Assembly (NCBI GenBank): GCA_963933095.1
Contig: CAWVSV010000061.1
Span: 1-14,660, forward strand
Origin: UBA1124 sp963933095
GTDB lineage: Bacteria > Pseudomonadota > Gammaproteobacteria > Pseudomonadales > Cellvibrionaceae
Direction of reading: 5' to 3'
Length of the DNA: 14,660 bases
Part shown: positions 1 through 7,231 of the stretch, one piece after another
Layout: every line of letters begins with the position of its first letter
Position numbering within the stretch: the stretch's first letter is position 1
The notes under the pieces: generated by a model
Told to the model about the DNA's origin: nothing
What the model saw: only the letters and a program-made list of their open reading frames with translations
The model's database searches: none
Position numbers and translations under genes: made by a program

Positions 1-939
1 ATCTTTTTTGATCGCTATTATTTTTACCGGTACGGCGTTGGCAAAGCTGCATAACTCAAGCGGCTGCAAGCTAATACCTATATCATCGGCGTAAAGCGCC
101 AGACGAGCATTTTTATTCTCTTTATTGATACTGGTGTTGATGCTGGTGTTGCGTCCGCGGGAAAATATTTTCGTAGCCGCTGTTAATTCGTCTCCGCTGA
201 GCTCGTATTGGCTTAGGTCAGATTGCGGGTCATAATTAATGCGCTGAGCGGTTAACAGCGCCGAGCAGTCGCTGTCGCCTTGGTAGTGTTTAATACCCGC
301 GCCGATACTACCTAGGTAGCCAATACCCGCGGCCAAGCCGTGAGGCGCAGGCTCTAGTATCCAGCAATCATCTGCGAGAGCGGCGCAATCGCGCAGCTGG
401 TGAGAAACCAGAAGTGCTTGAGCGCCTATTTTTTGCAGGGCTTTTTTTAGTGGCCTAAACAGCGAACGTTTGGCTTGTTCATCCAAAGCGCCAAAACTTT
501 CATCGAGTAGTAGCAACTTGGGTTCGCGTAATAAGGCCAATAGCAGCGCAACTCGCTGGCTCTGACCACCACTTAATTGCTGCGGGTGCAGGGCGAGTAG
601 TGGTGTTACGCCGAGGTCGACACTGAGTTTGTCAATATCAAGGCAATGGTTAAAAGCGCGTTTTCGAACCTGTTGTATATGTTGCGCAATACTCCAGTGA
701 TCAAACAGCTGAGACTTTTGCTGTACCAGCGCGACTGGACGTTGGTAGCACGCTAAGCCATTAATCTCTTGCCCGTTTATGGTAATGCTACCGGCACTTT
801 TGCTGAGTCCGGCGATTGCACGCAGTAGACTTGTTTTCCCTGAACCCGAGTGGCCGAGCAAAGCCGTGATAGTGGCGGAGGTTTGACTAACAATATCCAG
901 TCGCAGCGGCTCAGTGATGCTGATCTGTATCTTTAGCAT
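1..939 (-). CDS. modC: Molybdate ABC transporter ATP-binding protein ModC (partial, C-terminus off window)
   Basis: ModC is the ATPase that powers molybdate uptake through ModB. I translated 313 residues from an ATG at 939. Visible motifs are Walker A GHSGSGKT (29-36), Q-loop Q74, signature LSGGQ (122-126), Walker B LLLLDE (142-147) and switch histidine H180. From about residue 278 the chain (NARLALYADDIGISLQ) looks like the start of the molybdate-binding MOP domain that sets ModC apart from generic ABC ATPases. The stop codon lies beyond position 1. The ATG overlaps the modB stop in ATGCTAA (7 nt), so translation is probably coupled. A linker at about residues 265-271 contains a short NTSI-NTSI duplication. 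It is last in the moa-mod run. The family call is firm because it sits next to modA and modB. Confidence 0.95.
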   Translation of the reverse strand, partial: MLKIQISITEPLRLDIVSQTSATITALLGHSGSGKTSLLRAIAGLSKSAGSITINGQEINGLACYQRPVALVQQKSQLFDHWSIAQHIQQVRKRAFNHCLDIDKLSVDLGVTPLLALHPQQLSGGQSQRVALLLALLREPKLLLLDESFGALDEQAKRSLFRPLKKALQKIGAQALLVSHQLRDCAALADDCWILEPAPHGLAAGIGYLGSIGAGIKHYQGDSDCSALLTAQRINYDPQSDLSQYELSGDELTAATKIFSRGRNTSINTSINKENKNARLALYADDIGISLQPLELCSFANAVPVKIIAIKKD

Positions 940-1631
940 GGCGGCGTATTCGTTATTGTTCGACCTTGCTTTCGGCTTAACCATTGCGACAGCAGCACTA
1001 CCGTGCAAGAAAATAATAATAGTATTAATGCCAAGCTGTTGGCGGCGCCGTATTCTAAGTTCTCAACATGATCGAATAATGCGATCGATGCCACTTGGGT
1101 TTCACCCGAAATGTTGCCGCCGATCATGAGTATGACTCCAAATTCACCAACGGTATGAGCGAAGGTCAGTGTGGCAGCACCTAATAGTGCAGGGCGAATG
1201 TTAGGTAAGAGTATATGGATAATTGTCTGCCAAGGACTAAAGCCCAGTAGGGCTGCGCTCTCACTGAGTGCTGCGCCCTGTTGTTCAAAGGCGGCTTGAA
1301 GTGGTTTGAGCGCGAAGGGTAGGCTGTAAATTAGCGAGGCGATCAAAATGCCCTCAAAGCTAAAGGCGAGTTGTTGGTTAAATAGCACCGAGTACCAGTG
1401 GCCGATAAAATAATGGGGTGAGAAAACCAATAACAAATAATAGCCGATGACGGTGGGCGGTAAAATTAGTGGCAGGGTTGTGATGGTTTCCACTAGTATT
1501 TTAACGGGCGACTGCCAGCCCGCCAGTTTCCAAGCTAGTGGTAGGCACACCATTATTAAAATAGCGGTGGTGGTGGTGGCCAGCTTTATCGTTAGCCACA
1601 GCGCTTGCCAGTCATGGTTTGTGAGTTCCAA
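933..1631 (-). CDS. modB: Molybdate ABC transporter permease ModB
   Basis: This 232-residue inner-membrane permease forms the molybdate channel driven by ModC and fed by ModA. It is strongly hydrophobic with several membrane segments (for example around residues 15-35, 48-70 and 93-107). The permease coupling loop is seen as SAALLGFSPWQTIIHILLP, followed by GEFGVILMIGGN, typical of ModB. The reading frame starts with TTG at 1631. No upstream ATG exists in this frame within the start region, and a perfect AGGAGG lies 6 nt before the TTG, so the rare start is well supported. The gene begins inside the 3' end of modA (20-nt overlap) and ends 7 nt into modC. Confidence 0.94.
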   Translation of the reverse strand: MELTNHDWQALWLTIKLATTTTAILIMVCLPLAWKLAGWQSPVKILVETITTLPLILPPTVIGYYLLLVFSPHYFIGHWYSVLFNQQLAFSFEGILIASLIYSLPFALKPLQAAFEQQGAALSESAALLGFSPWQTIIHILLPNIRPALLGAATLTFAHTVGEFGVILMIGGNISGETQVASIALFDHVENLEYGAANSLALILLLFSCTVVLLSQWLSRKQGRTITNTPPC

Positions 1632-2364
1632 GAAGTGCCTCCTGCGCTTGCGACTCGAGTAGTTGATAGCCTTGCTGGCGAATAATCTGTTGCGCGGCAG
1701 GCGTTAACAAATAGCGATAAAAATCTTTGGCTGCGGAGTTATCTGGGGTCAATAGCGCCATTTGTTGCTGTATGGGGTTGTAGAGGTTTTTATCTATGGT
1801 GATTACTTGACCGGTATGTAGCACTTGGCTACGCGCGATAAATCCGGCATCGGCATTGCCACTGGCAACAAATTGATGCACCTGAGCAATACTGTGACCT
1901 TGTATAATTTTTAATGGTTGTAGTGCCAGAGCTGCAATAACTTCAGCTGCTGCACGGCCATAGGGAGCCGTTTTGGGGTTGGCCACGGCCAGCGTTATGT
2001 TCGAGCTTATTTGTTTGGCTTGGTGCAGTGGGGCAAGCGGCGCCCAAAGTACCAGTTCGCCCATTGCGTAAGTCGCACGAAAGTTAGCCTGCAGTAACCC
2101 TTGTGCCTGCAACTGTTTGGGGTAGCGGCTATCGGCCGATAAAAATAACTGATAGGGGGCGCCATGCAGTATTTGTTGGTACAGACTGCCCGATGAGCCG
2201 CTGGAAAACGCTATGCTGACATCGGGCTGCGCGGCTAAATATTGCTCGAGGATAATTTCGAGCGTGCTGCGAAAATTGGCGGCTACGGCAATGCGAAAAC
2301 TATCGTTGGCATGAGCGGCAAATGGCTGGAGTATCAGCAGTATTAACCACAGAAACTTAATCAT
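1612..2364 (-). CDS. modA: Molybdate-binding periplasmic protein ModA
   Basis: ModA captures molybdate in the periplasm and delivers it to ModBC. From the ATG at 2364 the protein has 250 residues. It begins with a signal peptide, MIKFLWLILLILQPFAAHA, probably cleaved before NDSFRIA. The mature part shows ModA family landmarks: AVAANF near the N-terminus, the oxyanion-binding loop SSGSSGSLYQQI, then GAPYQLFLSAD. The frame is open 24 codons further upstream inside moaE, but only the internal ATG puts the signal peptide at the terminus, so I chose it. It overlaps the moaE stop by 8 nt (ATGATTAA) and the modB start by 20 nt. Confidence 0.93.
   Translation of the reverse strand: MIKFLWLILLILQPFAAHANDSFRIAVAANFRSTLEIILEQYLAAQPDVSIAFSSGSSGSLYQQILHGAPYQLFLSADSRYPKQLQAQGLLQANFRATYAMGELVLWAPLAPLHQAKQISSNITLAVANPKTAPYGRAAAEVIAALALQPLKIIQGHSIAQVHQFVASGNADAGFIARSQVLHTGQVITIDKNLYNPIQQQMALLTPDNSAAKDFYRYLLTPAAQQIIRQQGYQLLESQAQEALLGTHKP
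1638..1643 (-). promoter_or_regulatory. Ribosome binding site AGGAGG for modB TTG start
   Basis: On the minus strand a full AGGAGG sits 6 nt upstream of the TTG at 1631, within the coding sequence of modA. This decides the modB start and shows that the ribosome site is embedded in the preceding gene. Confidence 0.8.
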
Positions 2365-2824
2365 TACTCTGTGCCCATTTTTGGGCAGCAGTGGCGTCAG
2401 ATTCTGTGGCATCGAGCCAAATACTGTTGCCGGCACTGGTGGTTTCTTTTTTCCAAAATGGCGCGCGAGTTTTTAGGTAATCCATAATAAATTGTGCGGC
2501 CGCGAAGGCCTCGTCACGATGCGGGCTGCTAATGCCGACAAACACAATTTGATCTTGCAAACTCAAGTCGCCAACGCGATGAATCACGCGGCTACGACTG
2601 ATATTAAAACGTTGGCGCGCCTCAATAATAATATCGTTCAGCGCTTTTTCGGTCATGCCAGGATAGTGTTCAAGTGTAAGGGCGCTAACGTTTTGGCCCT
2701 GATTAAACTCGCGCATGCGGCCGACAAAAAATACCACGGCGCCATCGCTGCTGTTGTCTTTTATGAGTTGTTGGTATTCGTAACCGACATTAAAGTCTTT
2801 TTCCTGTACCGCGATATAGTGCAT
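2357..2824 (-). CDS. moaE: Molybdopterin synthase catalytic (large) subunit MoaE
   Basis: MoaE pairs with MoaD and inserts two dithiolene sulfurs into cPMP to give molybdopterin. The 155-residue protein has usual family length. It shows GAVVFFVGRMR near residue 30, LEHYPGM at about 52, HRVGDL, and the catalytic-lysine segment LKTRAPFWKKE in the C-terminal third. It follows moaD after 14 nt, with TAAGG as a weak ribosome site. Its stop lies within the modA start. This is the expected partner order moaD-moaE. Confidence 0.95.
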   Translation of the reverse strand: MHYIAVQEKDFNVGYEYQQLIKDNSSDGAVVFFVGRMREFNQGQNVSALTLEHYPGMTEKALNDIIIEARQRFNISRSRVIHRVGDLSLQDQIVFVGISSPHRDEAFAAAQFIMDYLKTRAPFWKKETTSAGNSIWLDATESDATAAQKWAQSND

Positions 2825-2838
2825 ATTGATAGACCTTA

Positions 2839-3087
2839 TTAGCCACCGGTAACTGGAGGGAAAAATGCCACTTCATCGCCACTAGTAACAGGGCAGTCGC
2901 CGTTAACCACCGCACAGTTTTTTGCGCAGAGCAGGCTGGGCTTGAGCAGCCATTTGGACCATTGCGGCTTGTCGACAATTAGGCTTTGTTTAATGTCGTT
3001 AATGGTGTTGATATTTGCACAGAGTAAATCGATGCGGTCGCAGCCTAACTGCTCTTTAAGTGAAGCAAAAAACAATACGGTAATCAT
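2839..3087 (-). CDS. moaD: Molybdopterin synthase sulfur-carrier subunit MoaD
   Basis: MoaD is a ubiquitin-fold sulfur carrier; its C-terminal glycine is adenylylated and thiocarboxylated, then donates sulfur within the MoaE complex. The 82-residue protein starts MITVLFFASLKEQLG and ends GDEVAFFPPVTGG, with the essential terminal Gly-Gly. The ATG overlaps the moaC stop as ATGA (4 nt). The activating enzyme MoeB is not in the window. A second frame over 2790-2978 is a shadow of this gene. Confidence 0.95.
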   Translation of the reverse strand: MITVLFFASLKEQLGCDRIDLLCANINTINDIKQSLIVDKPQWSKWLLKPSLLCAKNCAVVNGDCPVTSGDEVAFFPPVTGG

Positions 3088-3662
3088 TGATCACTCGTCT
3101 TATTTTTGTCTCTTGTGAAGTGGCCTCTTTTGCCACCGAGTTTTTCCTGCAAGCAAACCTGCTCAATAGTCATGCCCATATCTGCCGCCTTGCACATGTC
3201 ATATATTGTTAACAGAGCGACACTAGCAGCGGTTAACGCTTCCATCTCGACTCCAGTTTGGCCTTTGAGTTTGCAGTAGCTTTTAACCAAGATGCTGCTG
3301 TTGTCGGTATCAAAAGTAAAGTCGACAGCCACTTTTGACAACATGAGTGGGTGGCACAATGGAATTAAGTCACTGCATTTTTTCGCTGCCATAATGCCTG
3401 CAATACGCGCAGTGGCCAGGACATCGCCTTTTTTATTACCGTTGTTAACGACCTCGGCAAGGGTATTGGCTTGCATGCTAATACGGCCGGTGGCCCAAGC
3501 TTCTCGGGTGGACTCACGTTTATCAGAGACATCGACCATAGCGGCTTTGCCGTATTGATCGATATGAGTTAGCGCATTGTGTTCTTGTTCTGATGATTCT
3601 GCGGAGGCAGCAGCACTAGGTATAGTTTTACCATGGGAGTCAATATTGGTTGATTCTGACAT
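3084..3662 (-). CDS. moaC: Cyclic pyranopterin monophosphate synthase MoaC
   Basis: MoaC converts the MoaA product into cyclic pyranopterin monophosphate. The 192-residue protein carries the family core: MVDVSDKRESTREA, KKGDVLATARIAGIMAAKKCSDLIPLCHP (quoted in parts: KGDVLATARIAGI and DLIPLCHPLMLSKV), GQTGVEMEALTAASVALLTIYDMCKA. The core is nearly unchanged from E. coli MoaC, but about 28 polar residues rich in Ser, Ala and Glu precede it, and no alternative start lies nearer the core. The ATG is 4 nt after the moaB stop, with GAGG upstream. The stop overlaps moaD. Confidence 0.95.
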   Translation of the reverse strand: MSESTNIDSHGKTIPSAAASAESSEQEHNALTHIDQYGKAAMVDVSDKRESTREAWATGRISMQANTLAEVVNNGNKKGDVLATARIAGIMAAKKCSDLIPLCHPLMLSKVAVDFTFDTDNSSILVKSYCKLKGQTGVEMEALTAASVALLTIYDMCKAADMGMTIEQVCLQEKLGGKRGHFTRDKNKTSDQ

Positions 3663-3666
3663 GGGT

Positions 3667-4212
3667 TTAGCCTCGGCTCTGGCAAGTTGCAGGCTCGAGG
3701 CTTTTTAATTGCGCGACAAAATTACAGGGTTTGTGGCGACTGTCGAGCTGGCTGCAAATAATATCATCCCAAGCAGTGCGGCAGGCATTAGTGGAGCCTG
3801 GCATGCAAAAAATGACTGTTTGATTAGCGAGCCCAGCTAGTGCCCTCGATTGTATAGTGCTAGTGCCGATTTGCCCCACTGAAACTTGACGAAAAAGCTC
3901 GCCAAACCCTTCTACTGTTTTATCAAAAAGGGGCTTAACCGCTTCAGGGGTACTGTCGCGGGCGGTAAAACCTGTGCCACCGGTAATCAATACCGCTTGG
4001 GTTTTGTTATCGGCAATCCAGTCGCTCAAAGCAGCGCGAATTTTATAGATGTCGTCGATAACAATTTTTTTATCAGCGAGACAGTGGCCTGCTGTTTGTA
4101 TTCGCTCTACCAGTAATCCGCCAGAAGTATCCGTGGATTCATTGCGGCTATCGGATACTGTTAGTACCGCAATATTGAGTGGCATCAGTGGTTCGGTAGT
4201 GTTTGGGTCCAT
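3667..4212 (-). CDS. moaB: Molybdopterin adenylyltransferase-type protein MoaB
   Basis: MoaB belongs to the MogA/MoaB/CinA fold, which binds molybdopterin and adenylylates it before molybdenum insertion. Landmarks are LNIAVLTVSDSR, DTSGG, VLITGGTGFTARDSTPEA, and FCMPGSTNACRTAW. The open frame reaches 4275, but I chose the ATG at 4212 (181 residues). A GAGAAG lies 4 nt upstream, the N-terminus then matches E. coli MoaB in length, and the start falls 22 nt after the mobA stop rather than inside mobA. An ATG at 4227 is the main alternative but lacks a ribosome site. Assignment to MoaB rather than MogA rests on position in the moa run and the short N-terminus. Confidence 0.9.
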   Translation of the reverse strand: MDPNTTEPLMPLNIAVLTVSDSRNESTDTSGGLLVERIQTAGHCLADKKIVIDDIYKIRAALSDWIADNKTQAVLITGGTGFTARDSTPEAVKPLFDKTVEGFGELFRQVSVGQIGTSTIQSRALAGLANQTVIFCMPGSTNACRTAWDDIICSQLDSRHKPCNFVAQLKSLEPATCQSRG

Positions 4213-4234
4213 TATGCTTCTCAACATATTTAGA

Positions 4235-4789
4235 TTAATGGGTACCGTGTAAAGAGCAGGCCTGCTGCCATTCATTGGGTGTATTGGTGTTGATCAGTTG
4301 TTGTTGCTCTGTCTGCAACGCGACGGCGTTTGAGTCGGCCAAAAAACCTTTTACCGAGCGCAGTTGCTGTTGTAAACGTTGCTTTAAGTTAGCCGCTGTA
4401 TGGTCATTAATGTGAAGTGCGCAGGGTAAATAGCAGTCTTTGAAATAACTGTTGCGGCCACTAAGATTTGCCTGACCAATTAGCTCGATCAGGGGCTCTT
4501 TGTGGAGTAGCGGCATATCTACTGGCATCACCAGAGCTAGGCACTTGTGGGCCGTGTTGAGGTGAGATAGCACCGCATGAATGCCCGCTAACGGGCCTTG
4601 ATTAAAATAGATGTCGGCAATGTCTCGGGGGTTGTTGCGGCTAATAAATACAGTATTGCAGCCAGCATCGAGCAACAGTTGTTGAGTACGCTGGAGTTGA
4701 GTCATCCCCCCCATAACCAGCTCGGCTTTGTCTACACCCATTCGGCGAGATTGGCCACCGGCGAGTAGAATACCAATAATTTTTTTCAT
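4235..4789 (-). CDS. mobA: Molybdenum cofactor guanylyltransferase MobA
   Basis: MobA joins GMP to molybdopterin to make the bis-MGD cofactor used by DMSO-reductase family enzymes. The 184-residue protein opens with the nucleotidyltransferase signature ILLAGGQSRRMGVDKAEL, has the metal-binding PVDMPLL at about residue 89-95, and has NTNTPNEW near the end, which matches the conserved MobA tail. The ATG at 4789 is 2 nt after the moaA stop. It is a little shorter than the E. coli enzyme (194). A related cytidylyltransferase (MocA-like) is possible, but the RRMG signature and cluster favour MobA. Confidence 0.92.
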   Translation of the reverse strand: MKKIIGILLAGGQSRRMGVDKAELVMGGMTQLQRTQQLLLDAGCNTVFISRNNPRDIADIYFNQGPLAGIHAVLSHLNTAHKCLALVMPVDMPLLHKEPLIELIGQANLSGRNSYFKDCYLPCALHINDHTAANLKQRLQQQLRSVKGFLADSNAVALQTEQQQLINTNTPNEWQQACSLHGTH

Positions 4790-4791
4790 TG

Positions 4792-5790
4792 TTAGCCGCC
4801 TAACATCGCTAAATGTTTGGTGGTACCGCTAACACCCTGTTCGAGTTCATGGCCTTGCCATTTTTCAAGTACAACCTGCCGCAGATATTGTCCCAGTTTT
4901 TCTGTGTTGCCGTCTACGAGTAAAGGTCGTAAATTGCCATTGGCCTCGTTAAATAAGCAGTTATGAATGTTGCCATTTGAGGCGACGCGTAAGCGATTAC
5001 AACTGTCGCAGAAGTTTTGGCCATACGGCATGATTAAGCCAATATTACCGGCGTAATCGGGGTGTGTGTATTCCAGTGCGGGGCCGGCATCTGGGTGGCG
5101 AATAACCTGTAGCCAACCTGTGTTCAGCAAACGCTGCTGAATCTCGATACCACTGACATGCTGAGCGCTGTAAAACTCGCCGTTATCCCCCGTTTTCATT
5201 AACTCAATTAGGCGTAATGTGACGGGCTTATGGCGTACAAATTCGAGAAAATCACCAATTTCAGTGGCGTTGTATTCACGCATTAGCACGGCGTTGACTT
5301 TAACGGTGGTTAGACCTAAGTCCAGTGCCAGATCAATTGCATTTAATACTTGCTCGAGCTTGTTGTGACCGGTAATTAGCTTGAATGTTTCTGGCTGCAG
5401 GCTGTCGGCACTGAGATTGAGACTGTCGAGCCCCGCATCAATATAACTGTTCAGTGTTTTTGTTAATCGATAACCATTGCTGGTCATGGTCACCGTTTCG
5501 ATGCCAGGCGTCGACTTGCAAACGTTAATAATCTTGGCTAAATCATGGCGCAAGGTCGGTTCACCGCCGGTGATGCGAATTTTACGGGTACCATTTTGCG
5601 CAAAAGCGGCCACCAGTATGCGAATCTCTTCGACCGTTAGAGGCGCGTCTTTATCGCTAGCGCAGTAGCCATCGGGTAGGCAATAGCTGCAGTGGAAGTT
5701 ACAGGCATCGGTAATTGACAGGCGTAAATAAGTAAAACGCCTGTTATGACGGTCAACAAGACTAGAAACAGACGGCTGAGTGTTTGGCAT
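4792..5790 (-). CDS. moaA: GTP 3',8-cyclase MoaA (radical SAM)
   Basis: MoaA performs the first committed step of molybdenum cofactor synthesis: radical rearrangement of GTP to the cyclised intermediate used by MoaC. The 332-residue protein has the radical SAM cluster CxxxCxxC at C30, C34 and C37, the SAM-binding GGEP at 75-78, and the second 4Fe-4S ligands C261, C264 and C278 (CDSCNRLR ... HNCLF). It ends in the Gly-Gly tail needed for catalysis. The ATG at 5790 follows AAAGG at suitable distance. It is the first gene of the nine-gene run, so control of the whole cluster should act in the region just upstream. Confidence 0.96.
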   Translation of the reverse strand: MPNTQPSVSSLVDRHNRRFTYLRLSITDACNFHCSYCLPDGYCASDKDAPLTVEEIRILVAAFAQNGTRKIRITGGEPTLRHDLAKIINVCKSTPGIETVTMTSNGYRLTKTLNSYIDAGLDSLNLSADSLQPETFKLITGHNKLEQVLNAIDLALDLGLTTVKVNAVLMREYNATEIGDFLEFVRHKPVTLRLIELMKTGDNGEFYSAQHVSGIEIQQRLLNTGWLQVIRHPDAGPALEYTHPDYAGNIGLIMPYGQNFCDSCNRLRVASNGNIHNCLFNEANGNLRPLLVDGNTEKLGQYLRQVVLEKWQGHELEQGVSGTTKHLAMLGG

Positions 5791-5954
5791 GGTTCGCCTT
5801 TCTTGGTTTGAAGTCGTTAGTGATTGATAAAAAGCTCACGCATCACAGCAGGCGGGTCGATTACTCGATTAACCCAGTAGGATCACTATTTAGGATCGCT
5901 CTAACGCTCAGTAACCCTCCGTATTGAGGTGTCTAAGCGGTAGGACTCAACGCC

Positions 5955-5964
5955 GACTATAGTC
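5955..5964. promoter_or_regulatory. Perfect 10-bp palindrome GACTATAGTC upstream of moaA
   Basis: GACTATAGTC is its own reverse complement and sits 165-174 bp before the moaA start, 1 bp from the first CATAATTG repeat. It may be a protein-binding half of an operator, or its TATAGT may serve as the -10 element of the moaA promoter on the minus strand. No convincing -35 hexamer was found. It does not resemble the long ModE operator. Confidence 0.35.
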
Positions 5965-5965
5965 C

Positions 5966-6052
5966 CATAATTGCGGTTGGGGGTACATAATTGCCCGACA
6001 AATTAATGCTATTCGCATCAGTAAAGACTGCTTTTCGCTTGCGCCATAATTG
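5966..6052. repeat. Three direct CATAATTG repeats in moaA upstream region
   Basis: CATAATTGC occurs at 5966-5974 and 5986-5994, exactly 20 bp apart. A third copy, CATAATTG, lies at 6045-6052, 59 bp further. The spacing is close to whole pairs of DNA helical turns, as expected for a regulator binding along one face. The AT-rich background makes chance copies possible. Confidence 0.4.
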
Positions 6053-6179
6053 ATTGCTAACTTGAGCTAGACGTTAAGAAAAATTCTATAAACCAATGAT
6101 TTGATGATTTATGGCTAAATTGATCGTTAACTGAAATAGTTCTGGCTTTATTGGTTATACGGATTATTAAATTAACTAC

Positions 6180-6198
6180 GCATCATAATTTTTGATGC
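6180..6198. promoter_or_regulatory. Inverted repeat GCATCA-N7-TGATGC
   Basis: GCATCA and TGATGC form perfect 6-bp arms around an AT-only 7-bp spacer, 48 bp before the msh relic start. This is the form of a dimeric repressor or activator site and may be a leftover of msh operon control. Confidence 0.35.
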
Positions 6199-6230
6199 TT
6201 TATCAGAGTAGTGCGGTATAGCGTCAAATA

Positions 6231-6235
6231 AGGAG
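6231..6235 (+). promoter_or_regulatory. Ribosome binding site AGGAG for the mshI relic
   Basis: AGGAG lies 11 nt before a TTG at 6247, and 20 nt before the next in-frame ATG at 6256. The spacing favours the TTG. The signal has survived although the gene behind it is broken. Confidence 0.5.
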
Positions 6236-6246
6236 ATAAGACTCTG

Positions 6247-7231
6247 TTGAACTCAATGTTCGGCGCTCTTCTGAGTCGGCGTAAACGTGATGACCTTGTT
6301 GGGGTGGAATTTCACGCCGACGGTCTGGCTCTGGTACATCTCCAAAATTATCGCAGTGCAGTACCTACCCTGCAAAACTGTGAGTTCACTGCCTGCGATG
6401 CCGAGTCAGACCATGCGGCAACCCTTTCGGCGCGTATCAGTGATTTAAGGTTACAGAAAACGCCCTGTCGTTTTGTTCTTAGTCACAACAATTATCAGTT
6501 TTTATTAGTAGAAGCCCCAAAAGTTCCCGCCGATGAGCTTAATGAAGCCCTGCGCTGGCGCATTAAAGACTTGCTTAATTTCCCCGCTGAAAATGCTGTA
6601 ATAGACTCTTTTTTATTGCCCCAAGACAGCGCTTGTAAGCCCATGGCCTATGTGGCTGTGGCAGAACATCCTGTTATACAGGCTGCTGTCGATGCGGTTG
6701 AAGCTGCAAATCTAGACCTACAGTCGATTGAGATACCTGAGCTGAGTCTGCGCAACTTGGCCATTCGCGTCATTCGCGCTGCAGACACTGCTCGCGGTTT
6801 GGCCATTGTACAGCTGGTACAAGGCGGCGGAGCGCTTCAAGTTATTTGCAATAAGCAATTGTATTTATCGCGCCGTTTCGAGCTTAATTTCAGTGGTGGC
6901 CTGCTTGACGATTTACCTGAGGAATCTTAACACTAGAGTTGCAATGTTCACTTGACTATTACGAGCGGCAAATGCGGCAAGTGCCGCCAAAATAATTGGT
7001 TTTAATAAGAGTCTTAGCGCTTCAGCGTTGTTGCTAGATATAGAACAGCATTTAGTAGTGCGCGATGAGGTTCAAAAACAGCTGCTGCCACTTTGCCTAC
7101 TTGCCCTCGGCGCAGCCTTAGTGGATAGCAGCGAAGGTCACAATGTGACCGAGGCTGTAGCTGATGCCTCTTTATACAAAGAATTCCGCGCTGTCATTAC
7201 AGAGGAACAACCTTTATACCGAGGACTATAA
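6247..7231 (+). pseudogene. mshI: Frameshifted remnant of MSHA biogenesis protein MshI (PilM-like)
   Basis: MshI is a PilM-like, actin-fold cytoplasmic component of the MSHA type IV pilus assembly platform. The first 227 residues run intact (SRRKRDDLVGVEFHADGLAL, VEAPKVPADELNEALRWRIK, QSIEIPELSLRNLAIR). The frame then hits TAA at 6928. Homology resumes one frame over at 6930 as TLELQCSLDYYERQMRQVPPK, and again one frame over from 6992 to LCLLALGAALV. The two breaks look like single-base losses in short runs of T (about 6927) and A (about 6990). In SLDYYERQ the residue before S is Cys where relatives have Arg, a CpG-type change. The natural stop is uncertain. No intact copy is in the window. 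Confidence 0.8.

Larger units (their letters stand above)
5791..6246. other. 456-nt divergent intergenic region (moaA promoter and leader; msh relic promoter)
   Basis: There is no coding potential I can support here. The half next to moaA could be a 5' leader of about 160 nt with short hairpin-capable pieces, such as CCTC...GAGG around 5915-5930 on the minus strand. I could not match it to the molybdenum cofactor riboswitch by eye. Further out lie a perfect palindrome (5955-5964) and CATAATTG repeats. The half next to the msh relic is AT-rich and contains an inverted repeat at 6180-6198 and a ribosome site at 6231-6235. Confidence 0.6.

Noticed and set aside
123..151. Two tandem 12-bp units (ATTGATACTGGT, GTTGATGCTGGT) in modC
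   Set aside because: They are imperfect, keep the reading frame, and only give an NTSI-NTSI duplication in the linker before the MOP domain; most likely a harmless slippage duplication.
2365..2436. 24-codon N-terminal extension of modA
   Set aside because: It lies within moaE and would bury the signal peptide that begins at the ATG at 2364.
2492..2842. 116-residue plus-strand ORF opposite moaE
   Set aside because: It is antisense to a clear moaE, has no recognisable domain, and is a frame shadow.
4213..4275. Longer moaB start at 4275 or 4227
   Set aside because: The 4275 start lies inside mobA and the 4227 ATG has no ribosome site; ATG 4212 has GAGAAG upstream and matches the usual MoaB length.
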